A program made the position numbers and the translations under genes. The notes beneath the pieces are model-generated. The model was not told the origin of the DNA and did not search any database. It worked only from the letters and a program-made list of their open reading frames with translations. A stretch of 64,000 bases of DNA from Bacteroidales bacterium. GTDB taxonomy: Bacteria; Bacteroidota; Bacteroidia; Bacteroidales; UBA1402. Location of the stretch: NCBI GenBank assembly GCA_017468435.1, contig JAFUIP010000009.1, positions 1-64,000 of the forward strand, read 5' to 3'. This document shows positions 30,378 through 38,704 of the stretch, piece after piece (within the stretch, counting starts at the first letter, position 1; each line of letters begins with the position of its first letter).

Positions 30378-31646
30378 TTATTTCACACGTTTCACCAAAT
30401 CGTGGGCCACGCGCATGGCATTTTCCTTGATTTCGTCTTCGTGAGGCACTACATGGTTTTCCATCAGGAAACGTCCGTTGCACAAAACACTTTCTATGGC
30501 GGAGCTGTCGGCGGCATACACCCAGTTGGACACTAAATGATGGTTGGGAATGAGCCTGTCGTTAGACAAATCCACGATAATGGCATCGGCCAATTTTCCT
30601 TCGGCAATCTCACCGGCATTCAAACCGAAAGCACGCGCCGCATCGACGGTGGCCCACTGTAAAACCTTGTCGGCAGGCAAGGCCTCGGCACCATAACGAA
30701 CCTTGGCCATCAGGGCGGCAAACTTCATTTCTTCGCGCATATCCAGATTGTTGTTGGAAGACACACCATCGGTGCCCAAAATCACCTTCAATTCATTATC
30801 TATCAAATTTTTAGAAGGAAAGATTCCGGAAGCCAGCTTCATATTGGAACAAGGATTATGCACCAACACCGAAGCGCTTTCCTTGAGCAAATCCATATCA
30901 TGTTGCGACAACCAGACAGAATGCGCCAAAATGGTTTTCGGCCCCAAAAGACCCAAGGAATGCAGATACTCGGTGGGCGTCATACCATGCTGCGAAAGAC
31001 AATCTTTCACTTCCTGTTCGGTTTCTGCCAAGTGTATATGCAAGAAAGTATCCGATTCGCGCGCCACTTCCGCACAACGTTTCAACATATCTTCGCCCAC
31101 CGTATAAATAGCATGAGGCGCCACTGCAAAACGCAGCATATCAGTGTTTTTAGATTGTTGAGCCTTGCATTTGGCAATATACTTATCCTTATACGATTCG
31201 CTTCCATGGTCAATGAAACTATCAGCCACGACGGCACGGAGACCCATTTCTTCGACAGCCGACATACACTCATCCCAAGAAAAATACATATCGTTAAAGA
31301 AAACCGTACCGGTTTTTATCATTTCCAATATCGCCAGCTTGACTCCGTGATACATGTCTTCGCTCGTCATTTTGGCTTCGATGGGCCAGATATGTTCGTT
31401 CAACCACAGCGACAGAGGCATATCGTCGGCATAACCGCGCAAGAGGTTCATGGCCGCGTGCGTGTGTCCGTTGTAGAAAGCCGGAAGAATGGCTTTTCCT
31501 TTACATTCCACCACTTTGAGTGGCGAATAGCCGGCGTAGTTTTCGAGCGCTTCGCTTTCCTTGATGGAGGCAAATTGATTCCCTTGAATGAGAATATCTT
31601 GCTCTTTTCCTTGATGCCAGATCTGATGTAGAAGAATGCTTGTCAT
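30378..31646 (-). CDS. mtaD: MTA/SAH-type amidohydrolase deaminase
   Basis: The ATG at 31646 gives 422 residues. It is an amidohydrolase of the TrzN/MtaD group: GHTHAAMNLLRG has the metal His61 and His63, HIHLAETEQE the third His, and GTDGVSSNNNLDM the metal Asp with the SSNN motif of 5'-methylthioadenosine/S-adenosylhomocysteine deaminases. It would deaminate the adenine ring of MTA, SAH or a related nucleoside; aminodeoxyfutalosine deaminase (menaquinone route) is a close alternative. It is preceded by a structured leader ending in an intrinsic terminator 42 nt before the ATG, so readthrough probably sets its expression. Confidence 0.88.
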   Translation of the reverse strand: MTSILLHQIWHQGKEQDILIQGNQFASIKESEALENYAGYSPLKVVECKGKAILPAFYNGHTHAAMNLLRGYADDMPLSLWLNEHIWPIEAKMTSEDMYHGVKLAILEMIKTGTVFFNDMYFSWDECMSAVEEMGLRAVVADSFIDHGSESYKDKYIAKCKAQQSKNTDMLRFAVAPHAIYTVGEDMLKRCAEVARESDTFLHIHLAETEQEVKDCLSQHGMTPTEYLHSLGLLGPKTILAHSVWLSQHDMDLLKESASVLVHNPCSNMKLASGIFPSKNLIDNELKVILGTDGVSSNNNLDMREEMKFAALMAKVRYGAEALPADKVLQWATVDAARAFGLNAGEIAEGKLADAIIVDLSNDRLIPNHHLVSNWVYAADSSAIESVLCNGRFLMENHVVPHEDEIKENAMRVAHDLVKRVK

Positions 31647-31687
31647 ACGTATCGAATTTGAGAATGAATATGTATAAAATAAAAAAG

Positions 31688-31723
31688 CGTAAAGATAAGG
31701 CAAAAATTGCCACTATCTTCACG
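31688..31723 (-). terminator. Intrinsic terminator in the mtaD leader
   Basis: CGTGAAGATA pairs with TATCTTTACG (one G-U), with an inner GGCAA/TTGCC around a 3-nt loop, followed on the minus strand by C, six T, A, four T. It ends about 30-40 nt before the mtaD ATG and would stop transcripts from the promoter at 31874-31903. Confidence 0.75.
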
Positions 31724-31856
31724 TTTGGAAATATATTGAGATAAATGTATTTAATATAGATTTCATAAAGATCAGCAAGGGAGACTCACTTTTACAATCT
31801 TTACCTAACAACTTAACTACTAACTTTTTACAACTTTCCCTCGCTTGGGAAATCAT
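31719..31856 (-). CDS. Possible leader peptide, 45 aa
   Basis: An ATG at 31856 opens MISQARESCKKLVVKLLGKD followed by CKSESPLLIF and ends at a TGA (31719-31721) that lies inside the 5' arm of the terminator stem. A longer version starts at 31925, but that ATG is upstream of the promoter. No Shine-Dalgarno site beyond AAGG. The frame overlaps paired regions of the leader RNA, so it may be chance; if translated, a ribosome at the stop codon would open the terminator. Confidence 0.3.
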   Translation of the reverse strand: MISQARESCKKLVVKLLGKDCKSESPLLIFMKSILNTFISIYFQT

Positions 31857-31868
31857 CCTTATGAAATC
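31759..31868 (-). ncRNA. Structured leader RNA upstream of mtaD
   Basis: Starting about five bases after the -7 box, GATTTCATAAGGAT (31855-31868) pairs with ATCTTTATGAAATC (31759-31772) over 14 bp with a single G-U. Inside it, AGCGAGGGA (31837-31845) pairs with TCCCTTGCT (31774-31782), again with one G-U. The latter competes with a local TTTCCC/GGGAAA hairpin (31835-31852), so two folds are possible. The enclosed 50-odd nt contain no C. A terminator follows at 31688-31723. Promoter, folded domain, terminator and gene give the layout of a riboswitch or attenuator; an independent small RNA is the alternative. I do not recognise a known class. Confidence 0.6.
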
Positions 31869-31873
31869 GGGTG

Positions 31874-31903
31874 CAAAAGTACTACATTTTTTATAATTGA
31901 CAA
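31874..31903 (-). promoter_or_regulatory. Promoter of the mtaD leader RNA
   Basis: TTG (31901-31903), 19-nt spacer, TACTTTTG (31874-31881): a full Bacteroidota promoter about 228 nt before mtaD. Confidence 0.75.
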
Positions 31904-31933
31904 GTATTTTTTGAAAAATTTTCAAAATAAAAA

Positions 31934-31970
31934 CATTCGCCTGATAACCAACAGATTACCAGGCGAAATG
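31934..31970 (-). terminator. Terminator of the large pectin operon
   Basis: CATTTCGCCTG pairs with CAGGCGAATG (one bulge), followed on the minus strand by GTTTTTATTTT. It lies 38 nt after the PL9 stop. Confidence 0.8.
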
Positions 31971-32008
31971 AGCTATATCAGGCTTCGTTTTAAGCAACAA
32001 AGAAAGTA

Positions 32009-34783
32009 TTATTGAAGCATCAAACGAGTAGCCAATGGCTTGGATAATCCCTTCAACTGAAGCAAATAGGCGCCTTTTTTCAAGTTTGAAATATCGAAAG
32101 GCAGGCTATAATCGGCACCGGCCACGGTCTGAATGTCGTACAGATTGGCCAACAAACGACCTTGCATATCGTACAGTTGCAAAGAAACCTTGGCTGCCAC
32201 AGGGGTAGAGAATTGAACCATCGCCTGAGAAGCGTGCTCGGCCGCACTCACTTTCAACGAAGCCTCGGCACGGTGATTGAGAATGAGCTGCGGCACCTGA
32301 AGTACCTCGCCTTCTTCCAATTCGTAAGGGCCGATATCGGGAGCCGAGCCATACAAGGTTTGCGCAATGAACGGAAACTCGTCGGTAAAGGGCATCTCCT
32401 GATAAATACCCGCATCAATCAATTTGCTGCCGGATTTCAATCGAGCAAAACGTTTGGGCAGACTTCCGTCCTCGCCGCGGGGAGCCTTGGCATCTTCTTC
32501 GCTCAAGCTGACATAGTCGGCAGCCGAAATACCTGTTTGCAAATTGTTCTTCCATCCCTTGTCGGTAGCTGTTCCAATCGCATTGTGGCTTTCCTTTCCG
32601 CCGGCAATTTCCTGACGACCCAAACAAACATTGTTGTAATATTCACTGTTGCTGCTGGCGCGTTCGAACATAAAATCGTAACCGTTGCCGAAGGCCAAGC
32701 AATTCACCAACTTTTCACCATCGGAGTGGCTGTTTTGGTCGAAGCCCTTCACCGAACCACTCTTGTCGCAGTTGAAAGCCACACAACGCCAAGCTTCATG
32801 TTTACCTTTAGAGCTTCCGCCGGTACCATTTCCGCCCATCTTGATGGCATTGCCATTGCCTGAAAATCCGTGGGACACTGCCACCACATCGCGCACCCAT
32901 TCATGGTCTTCAGCCTTTCCGGAACGCCAAGCCCAACACTCGATCAAGATAACGGGATAATCGGTTTCGTACAAGTCCCAGGCATCGTCGGAGTTTTCCC
33001 AAGCGCGGCAACGGATAAAGCGATTGCCTTTTCCATTGTGCATTTTGCAGGCAAAACCATCGGCATCGGAGCCGTAATTGGTGTCGTAATCGCAGTTACG
33101 GTAAGAATCACAATCGACAATATCGTTGTAGGCGCACCAAGAACCATCGTTCGAAGAGCCGTGGCCGCTGTCGGAGAAATCATGGCCGAAACCCAATTGC
33201 AAGCCGGTATCGAAATTGTAACTGAACGTGCATGAACGAATCAGGTTGTGGCTTCCTTCCAATTTGATGGCATTGTCGCCGGCTCTCGTAAAGTGAATAC
33301 CGATGATGTGCCAATAATTACCCGTCAGCAAGACACCGCGTTGTCCGTTCAGTTGGGGTTGCTGCGACTTGAAGTTCATCACGGGCATTTCATCTTCGTA
33401 AGCCATGATGGTGATGGGGTCTTCTGCTGTTCCCGAAGTACTGATGCGAACCGTCGTTTTGCTGCCGTCTTTCATCATATCGGGAAAATATTCTCCACCG
33501 CGACAATAAATAATGTCGCCAGGAAGTGCCACATCCACCGCCTTCTGCAGATTGTACCAGGGAGATTCCATGGATCCGTCGCCCATATCGTCGCTGCCAT
33601 TGGGAGCCAAGAAATAAATATGATTGTCTTTCTCTGCACCCTGCCCTTTCAAAAGCATCTTACAAGAAAGTTCTCCAAGGCTTACGGTAAGAGTATCTTG
33701 GTAAAGCTTATATTCTTCGGGGCTGAAACTTAGGGTCAACACCTTAGAAAACGCTGTTGTATCTACTTCTATGACAGATGGTTCCACCGTGAAAAATTCA
33801 CTATTCGTATAACATTCCAAGGCTTTGACATCCTTCGGAAGATACTTGGCCTTCAAGGTGACGTTCATAGATTTGCTCGAAGCCAACTTCGTATTCTTGA
33901 AATCGAGCTGAGACTTTGAAAGCGTCAGGCTAGGTACTTCCAGGGTTCCTTGGGTAAGAGAAAATCCCGGTGTCAGATAATTGCGATCGGCGCCATCGCC
34001 ATTGTATTCAAAAATGCTAAAACGATAATTTTCACCGGCTTCCAAAGAAGAAACGCGTATGGTGTCGGCATCGTCGCTGGCAATGATCCAGGTGTCGGCA
34101 TCTATGGTTTTCGGAAAGGAGCCCGTGTAGGCATATCCATCTTCGGGCAACCAGGGCTCGGCACTTTCTTTCTGGCAAAGCAACAATCGTCCTTGGCCAT
34201 CGCCTTTTTGAATACTCAGCACCAAATCGTTTCCACTCAGCATAGGCGTGGAATCGGACTGCAAAGCCAAACGCATGGCTGCTTGTTGCTTGGGCTGGGC
34301 CGCCATGGTGGAATACGAAATGCTCACATTGTCTATATAGACGGTGGCATTGGCACAACGGAATCGAAAGAGCACATTGTCCTCGTCATCGGCTTTCAAG
34401 GCCGCAGAAGCCTGTACGAAAGAGCCGGAACCCGACTTGAACGACTGCAGAATCTGCCAGGTCTGGCCGCCGTCTGTGGATTTTTCCACATAGAGATCTT
34501 TGTAATTGCCGCTGGCCTTGTGCGAGAAACTCATCACCGAAGCCTTGCTGATGGCCGGTGTGGTAAGTGTGGCACCGGAAGTGTTCATACGCGCCACCGC
34601 GTTGCCGTTTTGCGTACTGGCACAAACGCCTTGAATGCTCCATTCACCCGAGGATAGATTCACTTTGGTCTCTGTAGCCGGCGCAGAAGAAGGCAAACCT
34701 TTAGAAAAATCTTCCACAAAATCGGCTGCGCACAACGACACCGACGACAGCCAAAGCATCGCCAAAAGCAGGTTAGTTTTCAT
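32009..34783 (-). CDS. Secreted PL9 pectate lyase with T9SS sorting domain
   Basis: The 924-residue protein has a signal peptide (MKTNLLLAMLWLSSVSLCAA), a beta-sandwich (about 21-160), fibronectin/Ig-like segments (about 160-385), a right-handed beta helix (about 388-800) and a C-terminal type IX secretion domain (850-924, VSLQLYDMQGRLL ... KKGAYLLQL). Family PL9 is shown by the calcium-site acids D573, D575, D599, D600 and D603 (GSDADGFA, NSDDAWDLYE) and the catalytic Lys K648 in GNAIKMGGNG. It cleaves polygalacturonate by beta-elimination, outside the cell. It is the last gene of the 51173-32009 operon, 12 nt after the GH141-like gene. It is the only enzyme of the locus with a visible T9SS domain, so it should act first, on whole polymer. 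Confidence 0.9.
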   Translation of the reverse strand: MKTNLLLAMLWLSSVSLCAADFVEDFSKGLPSSAPATETKVNLSSGEWSIQGVCASTQNGNAVARMNTSGATLTTPAISKASVMSFSHKASGNYKDLYVEKSTDGGQTWQILQSFKSGSGSFVQASAALKADDEDNVLFRFRCANATVYIDNVSISYSTMAAQPKQQAAMRLALQSDSTPMLSGNDLVLSIQKGDGQGRLLLCQKESAEPWLPEDGYAYTGSFPKTIDADTWIIASDDADTIRVSSLEAGENYRFSIFEYNGDGADRNYLTPGFSLTQGTLEVPSLTLSKSQLDFKNTKLASSKSMNVTLKAKYLPKDVKALECYTNSEFFTVEPSVIEVDTTAFSKVLTLSFSPEEYKLYQDTLTVSLGELSCKMLLKGQGAEKDNHIYFLAPNGSDDMGDGSMESPWYNLQKAVDVALPGDIIYCRGGEYFPDMMKDGSKTTVRISTSGTAEDPITIMAYEDEMPVMNFKSQQPQLNGQRGVLLTGNYWHIIGIHFTRAGDNAIKLEGSHNLIRSCTFSYNFDTGLQLGFGHDFSDSGHGSSNDGSWCAYNDIVDCDSYRNCDYDTNYGSDADGFACKMHNGKGNRFIRCRAWENSDDAWDLYETDYPVILIECWAWRSGKAEDHEWVRDVVAVSHGFSGNGNAIKMGGNGTGGSSKGKHEAWRCVAFNCDKSGSVKGFDQNSHSDGEKLVNCLAFGNGYDFMFERASSNSEYYNNVCLGRQEIAGGKESHNAIGTATDKGWKNNLQTGISAADYVSLSEEDAKAPRGEDGSLPKRFARLKSGSKLIDAGIYQEMPFTDEFPFIAQTLYGSAPDIGPYELEEGEVLQVPQLILNHRAEASLKVSAAEHASQAMVQFSTPVAAKVSLQLYDMQGRLLANLYDIQTVAGADYSLPFDISNLKKGAYLLQLKGLSKPLATRLMLQ

Positions 34784-34795
34784 CGTAAATAAAAA

Positions 34796-36637
34796 TTATT
34801 GTCTTTTTCTTTGTCCGGCGCGAGCCTTGATTTCCTCGCTCACCATCGGACCATTGTTTTCCCAAGTATTACCCGGACCATTGGCATTCTGCAAGAATTT
34901 TTCCGCAGGACACCAGTTGTCTTTCACCATCATGAAGGAAGAGCCCTCGTCGGTGTAGAGATAAAACCAATGATGCGGATCGTGCACATACCATGGCGTA
35001 TAGATGCTGTCCACCACGTTTTCCACAATGGTCGTTTTAGGCTGGGCAGACAGAGTGTAGATACCTGCCACATCGTACATATGCTTGGCGTAATGATGGA
35101 TGTAATTGCCTTTCACCACATTTTCACGCATGCAATTGAGCGCTTTCTGCCAACCCCATCCCAAGCTGATGCCGGAATAAGATACCTCGCTGATTTCGTT
35201 GTATTCGATGGTGGCGTTACGCACATAGCCGGCACAAATAGCCACACAGCCCCAATCTTCGTTGGTAATATCGTGGAGAATGTTGTCACCTATATAAAGA
35301 TGTGTACAAAGCTCGCGCGTATCTTTCGGATCGTAAGGCAAATGACTTTCGGTACCTATATCGGAGAAACGTCCGGCCTGAATGGCATTACCGCCCACAT
35401 CTTCGAAATGACAATAGATGATGCTGTCGTAGGCCGTATTTTCTACATAATCGATGGCACAAGATGCCATGTGCTCGAAACGACAATTGTCGAAAGCCGT
35501 ATGACTGACCGATTGCAAACGCACTGCCGCTGCGGGACGTCCCAGCCAGGCCTGATTCTCCAAGCCTTTGTTAGGATTGCCGGGCACACCGTGAGGACGC
35601 AATTTATAGGCATCCAGCAGATACATACCGGCTTGCAAAGGCACATGACCTTGTTCGGAGGGACGCATCCAAGTGGTATGGCGGAAGGAGATATTCTCGA
35701 AACGGATATGAGAAACGGAACTTTCCTTACTACCTTGAACATCGACAAGGTTTTCCAGATAAGGAACGATGGCCTCAGCCTTGCTCATCACTTCTCCCTT
35801 GCGCGGCCAATAATACAACAAATGTTTGTCTTCGTCGAGATACCATTCGCCGGGCATATCCAAAAATTCGATGGCATTGCACATATAATAAGGAGACTCC
35901 ACGCCTTTTACCGTCATGGGACAAGGCCAGGGATGTTCTGCTTGAATACGGCTTTCCGGTTGATGAAAACGCACTTCGGTGGAATCAGCATTTCGGGTGA
36001 GCGAAGCCACTCTCAAATTGGCAATGGCCCACATCTGATGCAATACAAGTTCCACACCGTCAAGGGTTTGGAATTCTTTCACCTTGGGCGTGGGAATGGT
36101 CAGCACTTGTTGATGTTTATCCCAAGCCAACATTCGTTTCATATCGTCGAAGTCGTTCACGTCGCGAGCGCGTACAGCCTTTTGACCATTCACCCACAAC
36201 TGACGGAAACTCAGATAGCGACCGGCCACCTTGGGCTGCGGACAAACATACACTTTCGACTGAGCTACTGCGGGCAATCCGGGCACTCTTGAAGCCTTTT
36301 TCCAAGATTTGGCAGGCAAGACTCGTCCACCGCTCAAGACGGTTTGTCCATTGGCAGCACCGCGGATAATGGTAGGACTCTGGGCCGTTCCGGAATCTTC
36401 GGGTCTAAGAAAAACTGCCTCATCCAAAAAGAACTGACCGGCCGGCAATTCTATGATAACGCCTTTGCTCAGATCCACTCCGGTAGATTTGCCTACATTT
36501 TCCAATCGACGCCATTCCCTGACAGTACGTATGGCCTGATGAACATCCGAACAATCTTCTCCAAGTTGAAGAATGGTCTGCGCACCAAGACTCCAAGACA
36601 TGGCAATCAATAAAACGATAATGAAACTTTTTTTCAT
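34796..36637 (-). CDS. Secreted beta-helix glycosidase, GH141-like
   Basis: The ATG at 36637 opens a signal peptide (MKKSFIIVLLIAMSWSLGAQ), 613 residues in all. It is a right-handed parallel beta helix with an inserted beta-sandwich near 150-270 (RQLWVNGQKAVRARDVNDFD), then repeats rich in Asn and Tyr (SYSGISLGWGW, ENVVKGNYIHHYAKHMYDVAGIYTL). This layout and the LWVNGxKAxRAR motif fit family GH141, whose RG-II member in B. thetaiotaomicron is an alpha-L-fucosidase; xylanase activity is also known there. Family label from memory. It lies between the propeller-TIM fusion (71 nt, with hairpin) and the PL9 gene (12 nt). Confidence 0.75.
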   Translation of the reverse strand: MKKSFIIVLLIAMSWSLGAQTILQLGEDCSDVHQAIRTVREWRRLENVGKSTGVDLSKGVIIELPAGQFFLDEAVFLRPEDSGTAQSPTIIRGAANGQTVLSGGRVLPAKSWKKASRVPGLPAVAQSKVYVCPQPKVAGRYLSFRQLWVNGQKAVRARDVNDFDDMKRMLAWDKHQQVLTIPTPKVKEFQTLDGVELVLHQMWAIANLRVASLTRNADSTEVRFHQPESRIQAEHPWPCPMTVKGVESPYYMCNAIEFLDMPGEWYLDEDKHLLYYWPRKGEVMSKAEAIVPYLENLVDVQGSKESSVSHIRFENISFRHTTWMRPSEQGHVPLQAGMYLLDAYKLRPHGVPGNPNKGLENQAWLGRPAAAVRLQSVSHTAFDNCRFEHMASCAIDYVENTAYDSIIYCHFEDVGGNAIQAGRFSDIGTESHLPYDPKDTRELCTHLYIGDNILHDITNEDWGCVAICAGYVRNATIEYNEISEVSYSGISLGWGWQKALNCMRENVVKGNYIHHYAKHMYDVAGIYTLSAQPKTTIVENVVDSIYTPWYVHDPHHWFYLYTDEGSSFMMVKDNWCPAEKFLQNANGPGNTWENNGPMVSEEIKARAGQRKRQ

Positions 36638-36660
36638 GATGATATCCGTAAGAGATGAAG

Positions 36661-36697
36661 CGGCCCGCCTCTGCAACTTCGTTGCGCCGGCGGGCCG
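36661..36697 (-). terminator. Strong intergenic hairpin inside the operon
   Basis: CGGCCCGCC pairs with GGCGGGCCG, and an inner GCAAC/GTTGC stem is stacked within. There is no T run after it. It lies between the fusion gene and the GH141-like gene and probably stabilises or partly ends the upstream mRNA rather than closing the operon. Confidence 0.5.
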
Positions 36698-36708
36698 ACC
36701 CATAATAA

Positions 36709-38697
36709 TTATTCAGGTTGGAAAATTGATTTCAGATAAGTACAGTTGGCGGTATAATTGCCTCTGACATTGCGAACCTGCGAGGCATCGCGCGAGCGTT
36801 CCATTACCAAGTAGCCATGATAACCGATTTCTTCCAAAGTCTTCTTGATGGCCGGCATATCTACTTGCGGATCGTTCTGCAACCATTGTCCGTCGGTATT
36901 GGTACAGTGAATCTGGCAAATATTCTCGGCACCCAATGTGCGCAATTCCTGGTGAATGTCTCGATTGTTCTTCCAGGCATTGGCGAAATTGTAGTAAATC
37001 TTGATGGCCGGTGAATTCACTTCTTTCAGCAAGGCCAAATCGCCCTGAGCATCCATCGTGGTTTCTATACCGATAATCACATTGGCAGCCTCAGCCATCT
37101 TTCCAACTTCTCTTAAACGGGTAACCACCGCGGGATACAGTTCAGGATTCTTCACCACATCGCTATTCACGCCCAAAGGCAAGAATGCCACTTTGGCGCC
37201 CAAACCCTTCATCACTTCGATACAGTCGGCCACAGGCTGAATATAGCTTTCGCGGGTGGCAAAAGACTGAGCATAAAAACCGGACATGGCCACCGAAGCA
37301 ATCTTCACACCACTCTGAGCAGCCAAACGCTTGTACGACTGCAAAGCTTCGGGATTATCCTTGAAACGACTCTGGAAAGTAGGATGCGAGCTCAATGAAT
37401 TCATATCCACTTCGATACCGTTACAACCGATGATTCTTGCCAAAGGAATGGCCGATTCTTTCTGACGTTTGAGAATCATCCAATCGCAAACGGCAATGGG
37501 GAAACGAGTTTCTCCGGCGCCTTCCACGGCCAAAGGCGTATCATGACCCGGCCAGCAAAGGTCTTTTATCTTCACCATCTGCATTTTCTTAGGATCTACC
37601 TTCACATATTTCATGCGTTCACGACGCCAGGTGTAAAGAATATGGATATAACCATCAGAACCCTGAATAACAGCCGGATATGAATACTGACTGATGGGAG
37701 AATCTTCCAACACCAAAGAAGCATACCAATGGATACCATCTTTAGACAAAGCTACATTCAAGGGCGTACGGGCTCCCTTAAACTTGTCGCCATCGGGCAA
37801 TACGTGATTATATACCAACAAATGACGGCCGTCTTGCAAGGTAACGGCATCCGTTCCGGAGTTGTTCTGAGGCAATTCCAAACTATCGAGTTTGCTCCAG
37901 GTTGCACCGCCATCACTCGACCAGGTGGTACCTACGCGACGATTGCGGGTGCGGAATACCATCTGCAAATCGCCATTCTTATGCTTGAGAATACTGGGCT
38001 GGATTGCCAACCAAGGGGCTCTTTCGTTGATAGGACCCACCTGACGCCAAGTTTTACCATAATCGGGAGTGATATCCAAGAACAAGCGCCATCCATTACC
38101 TTCCTGGCTCGATGGACAAACCAATTCACCATTGATCATTTCGGGTTTGTTCTTTACCGGACCTATAATGCCATCGGGCAAGGTATCGGGTTTAGACCAA
38201 GTATGACCATTGTCGGATGAGCGAATCAAACGACCTTTCCAAGAACTTGGATGGGCACCCACTTTATAGAAAAGCAGCAAATCGCCACCGGGAATCTGGT
38301 ACAACACAGGATTCCAGCACGGATAACGTTCCACGCTGCCGGCTTCGGGCCAATATCCGGGATCTTCGGCCAAAATACATTCAGCCACCTTTTCGGGAGC
38401 TTGCCAAACATCACTTCCCTTAGGTTTGCGCGATACATAAATACTCACATCGGGGAAACGTTCCTTGGTACCACCGAAATAAGTGGCAATCAAACCTTCG
38501 GGCGTTTCGGCCAATGAGGCAGAGTGACATTCGGCAAAGTCGGCCTTTTCATACAAGAACTGACTTTCTACGATACCCTTTTTCCAATCGTACTCATTGT
38601 TGTTGATGAAAAACATCACAACGGCCATTGCCAAAAAGAACAAGCCGATAATCAGGCAACAACATGAGCATTTTTTCATACATTGTTTCTTTTCCAT
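36709..38697 (-). CDS. Sialidase-type beta-propeller fused to xylose-isomerase-like TIM barrel
   Basis: The 662-residue protein has a Cys-rich membrane anchor (about 8-31, CSCCCLIIGLFFLAMAVVMFF) and no clear cleavage site. Residues 40-375 form a sialidase-like propeller with Asp boxes at 160-167 (SSDNGHTW), 210-217 (TPDYGKTW), 260-267 (SSDGGATW) and 318-324 (SKDGIHW). Residues 400-660 are an AP-endonuclease-2/xylose-isomerase-like barrel (FQSRFKD, IGIETTM, QIHCTNTDGQW, YLVMERS). The usual second metal ligand region reads YYNFANA, with Asn where Asp is common. The propeller may hydrolyse a ketosidic or other acidic sugar bond and the barrel may isomerise or epimerise the product; both are inference. 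It sits in the RG-II-like operon, 7 nt after the GH140 gene. An alternative start is at 38679. Confidence 0.8.
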   Translation of the reverse strand: MEKKQCMKKCSCCCLIIGLFFLAMAVVMFFINNNEYDWKKGIVESQFLYEKADFAECHSASLAETPEGLIATYFGGTKERFPDVSIYVSRKPKGSDVWQAPEKVAECILAEDPGYWPEAGSVERYPCWNPVLYQIPGGDLLLFYKVGAHPSSWKGRLIRSSDNGHTWSKPDTLPDGIIGPVKNKPEMINGELVCPSSQEGNGWRLFLDITPDYGKTWRQVGPINERAPWLAIQPSILKHKNGDLQMVFRTRNRRVGTTWSSDGGATWSKLDSLELPQNNSGTDAVTLQDGRHLLVYNHVLPDGDKFKGARTPLNVALSKDGIHWYASLVLEDSPISQYSYPAVIQGSDGYIHILYTWRRERMKYVKVDPKKMQMVKIKDLCWPGHDTPLAVEGAGETRFPIAVCDWMILKRQKESAIPLARIIGCNGIEVDMNSLSSHPTFQSRFKDNPEALQSYKRLAAQSGVKIASVAMSGFYAQSFATRESYIQPVADCIEVMKGLGAKVAFLPLGVNSDVVKNPELYPAVVTRLREVGKMAEAANVIIGIETTMDAQGDLALLKEVNSPAIKIYYNFANAWKNNRDIHQELRTLGAENICQIHCTNTDGQWLQNDPQVDMPAIKKTLEEIGYHGYLVMERSRDASQVRNVRGNYTANCTYLKSIFQPE

Positions 38698-38704
38698 ATC
38701 TCAA

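Noticed and set aside
31719-31925. 68-codon frame starting at 31925
   Set aside because: Its start lies upstream of the promoter at 31874-31903; only the shorter version from 31856 could be on the leader RNA.
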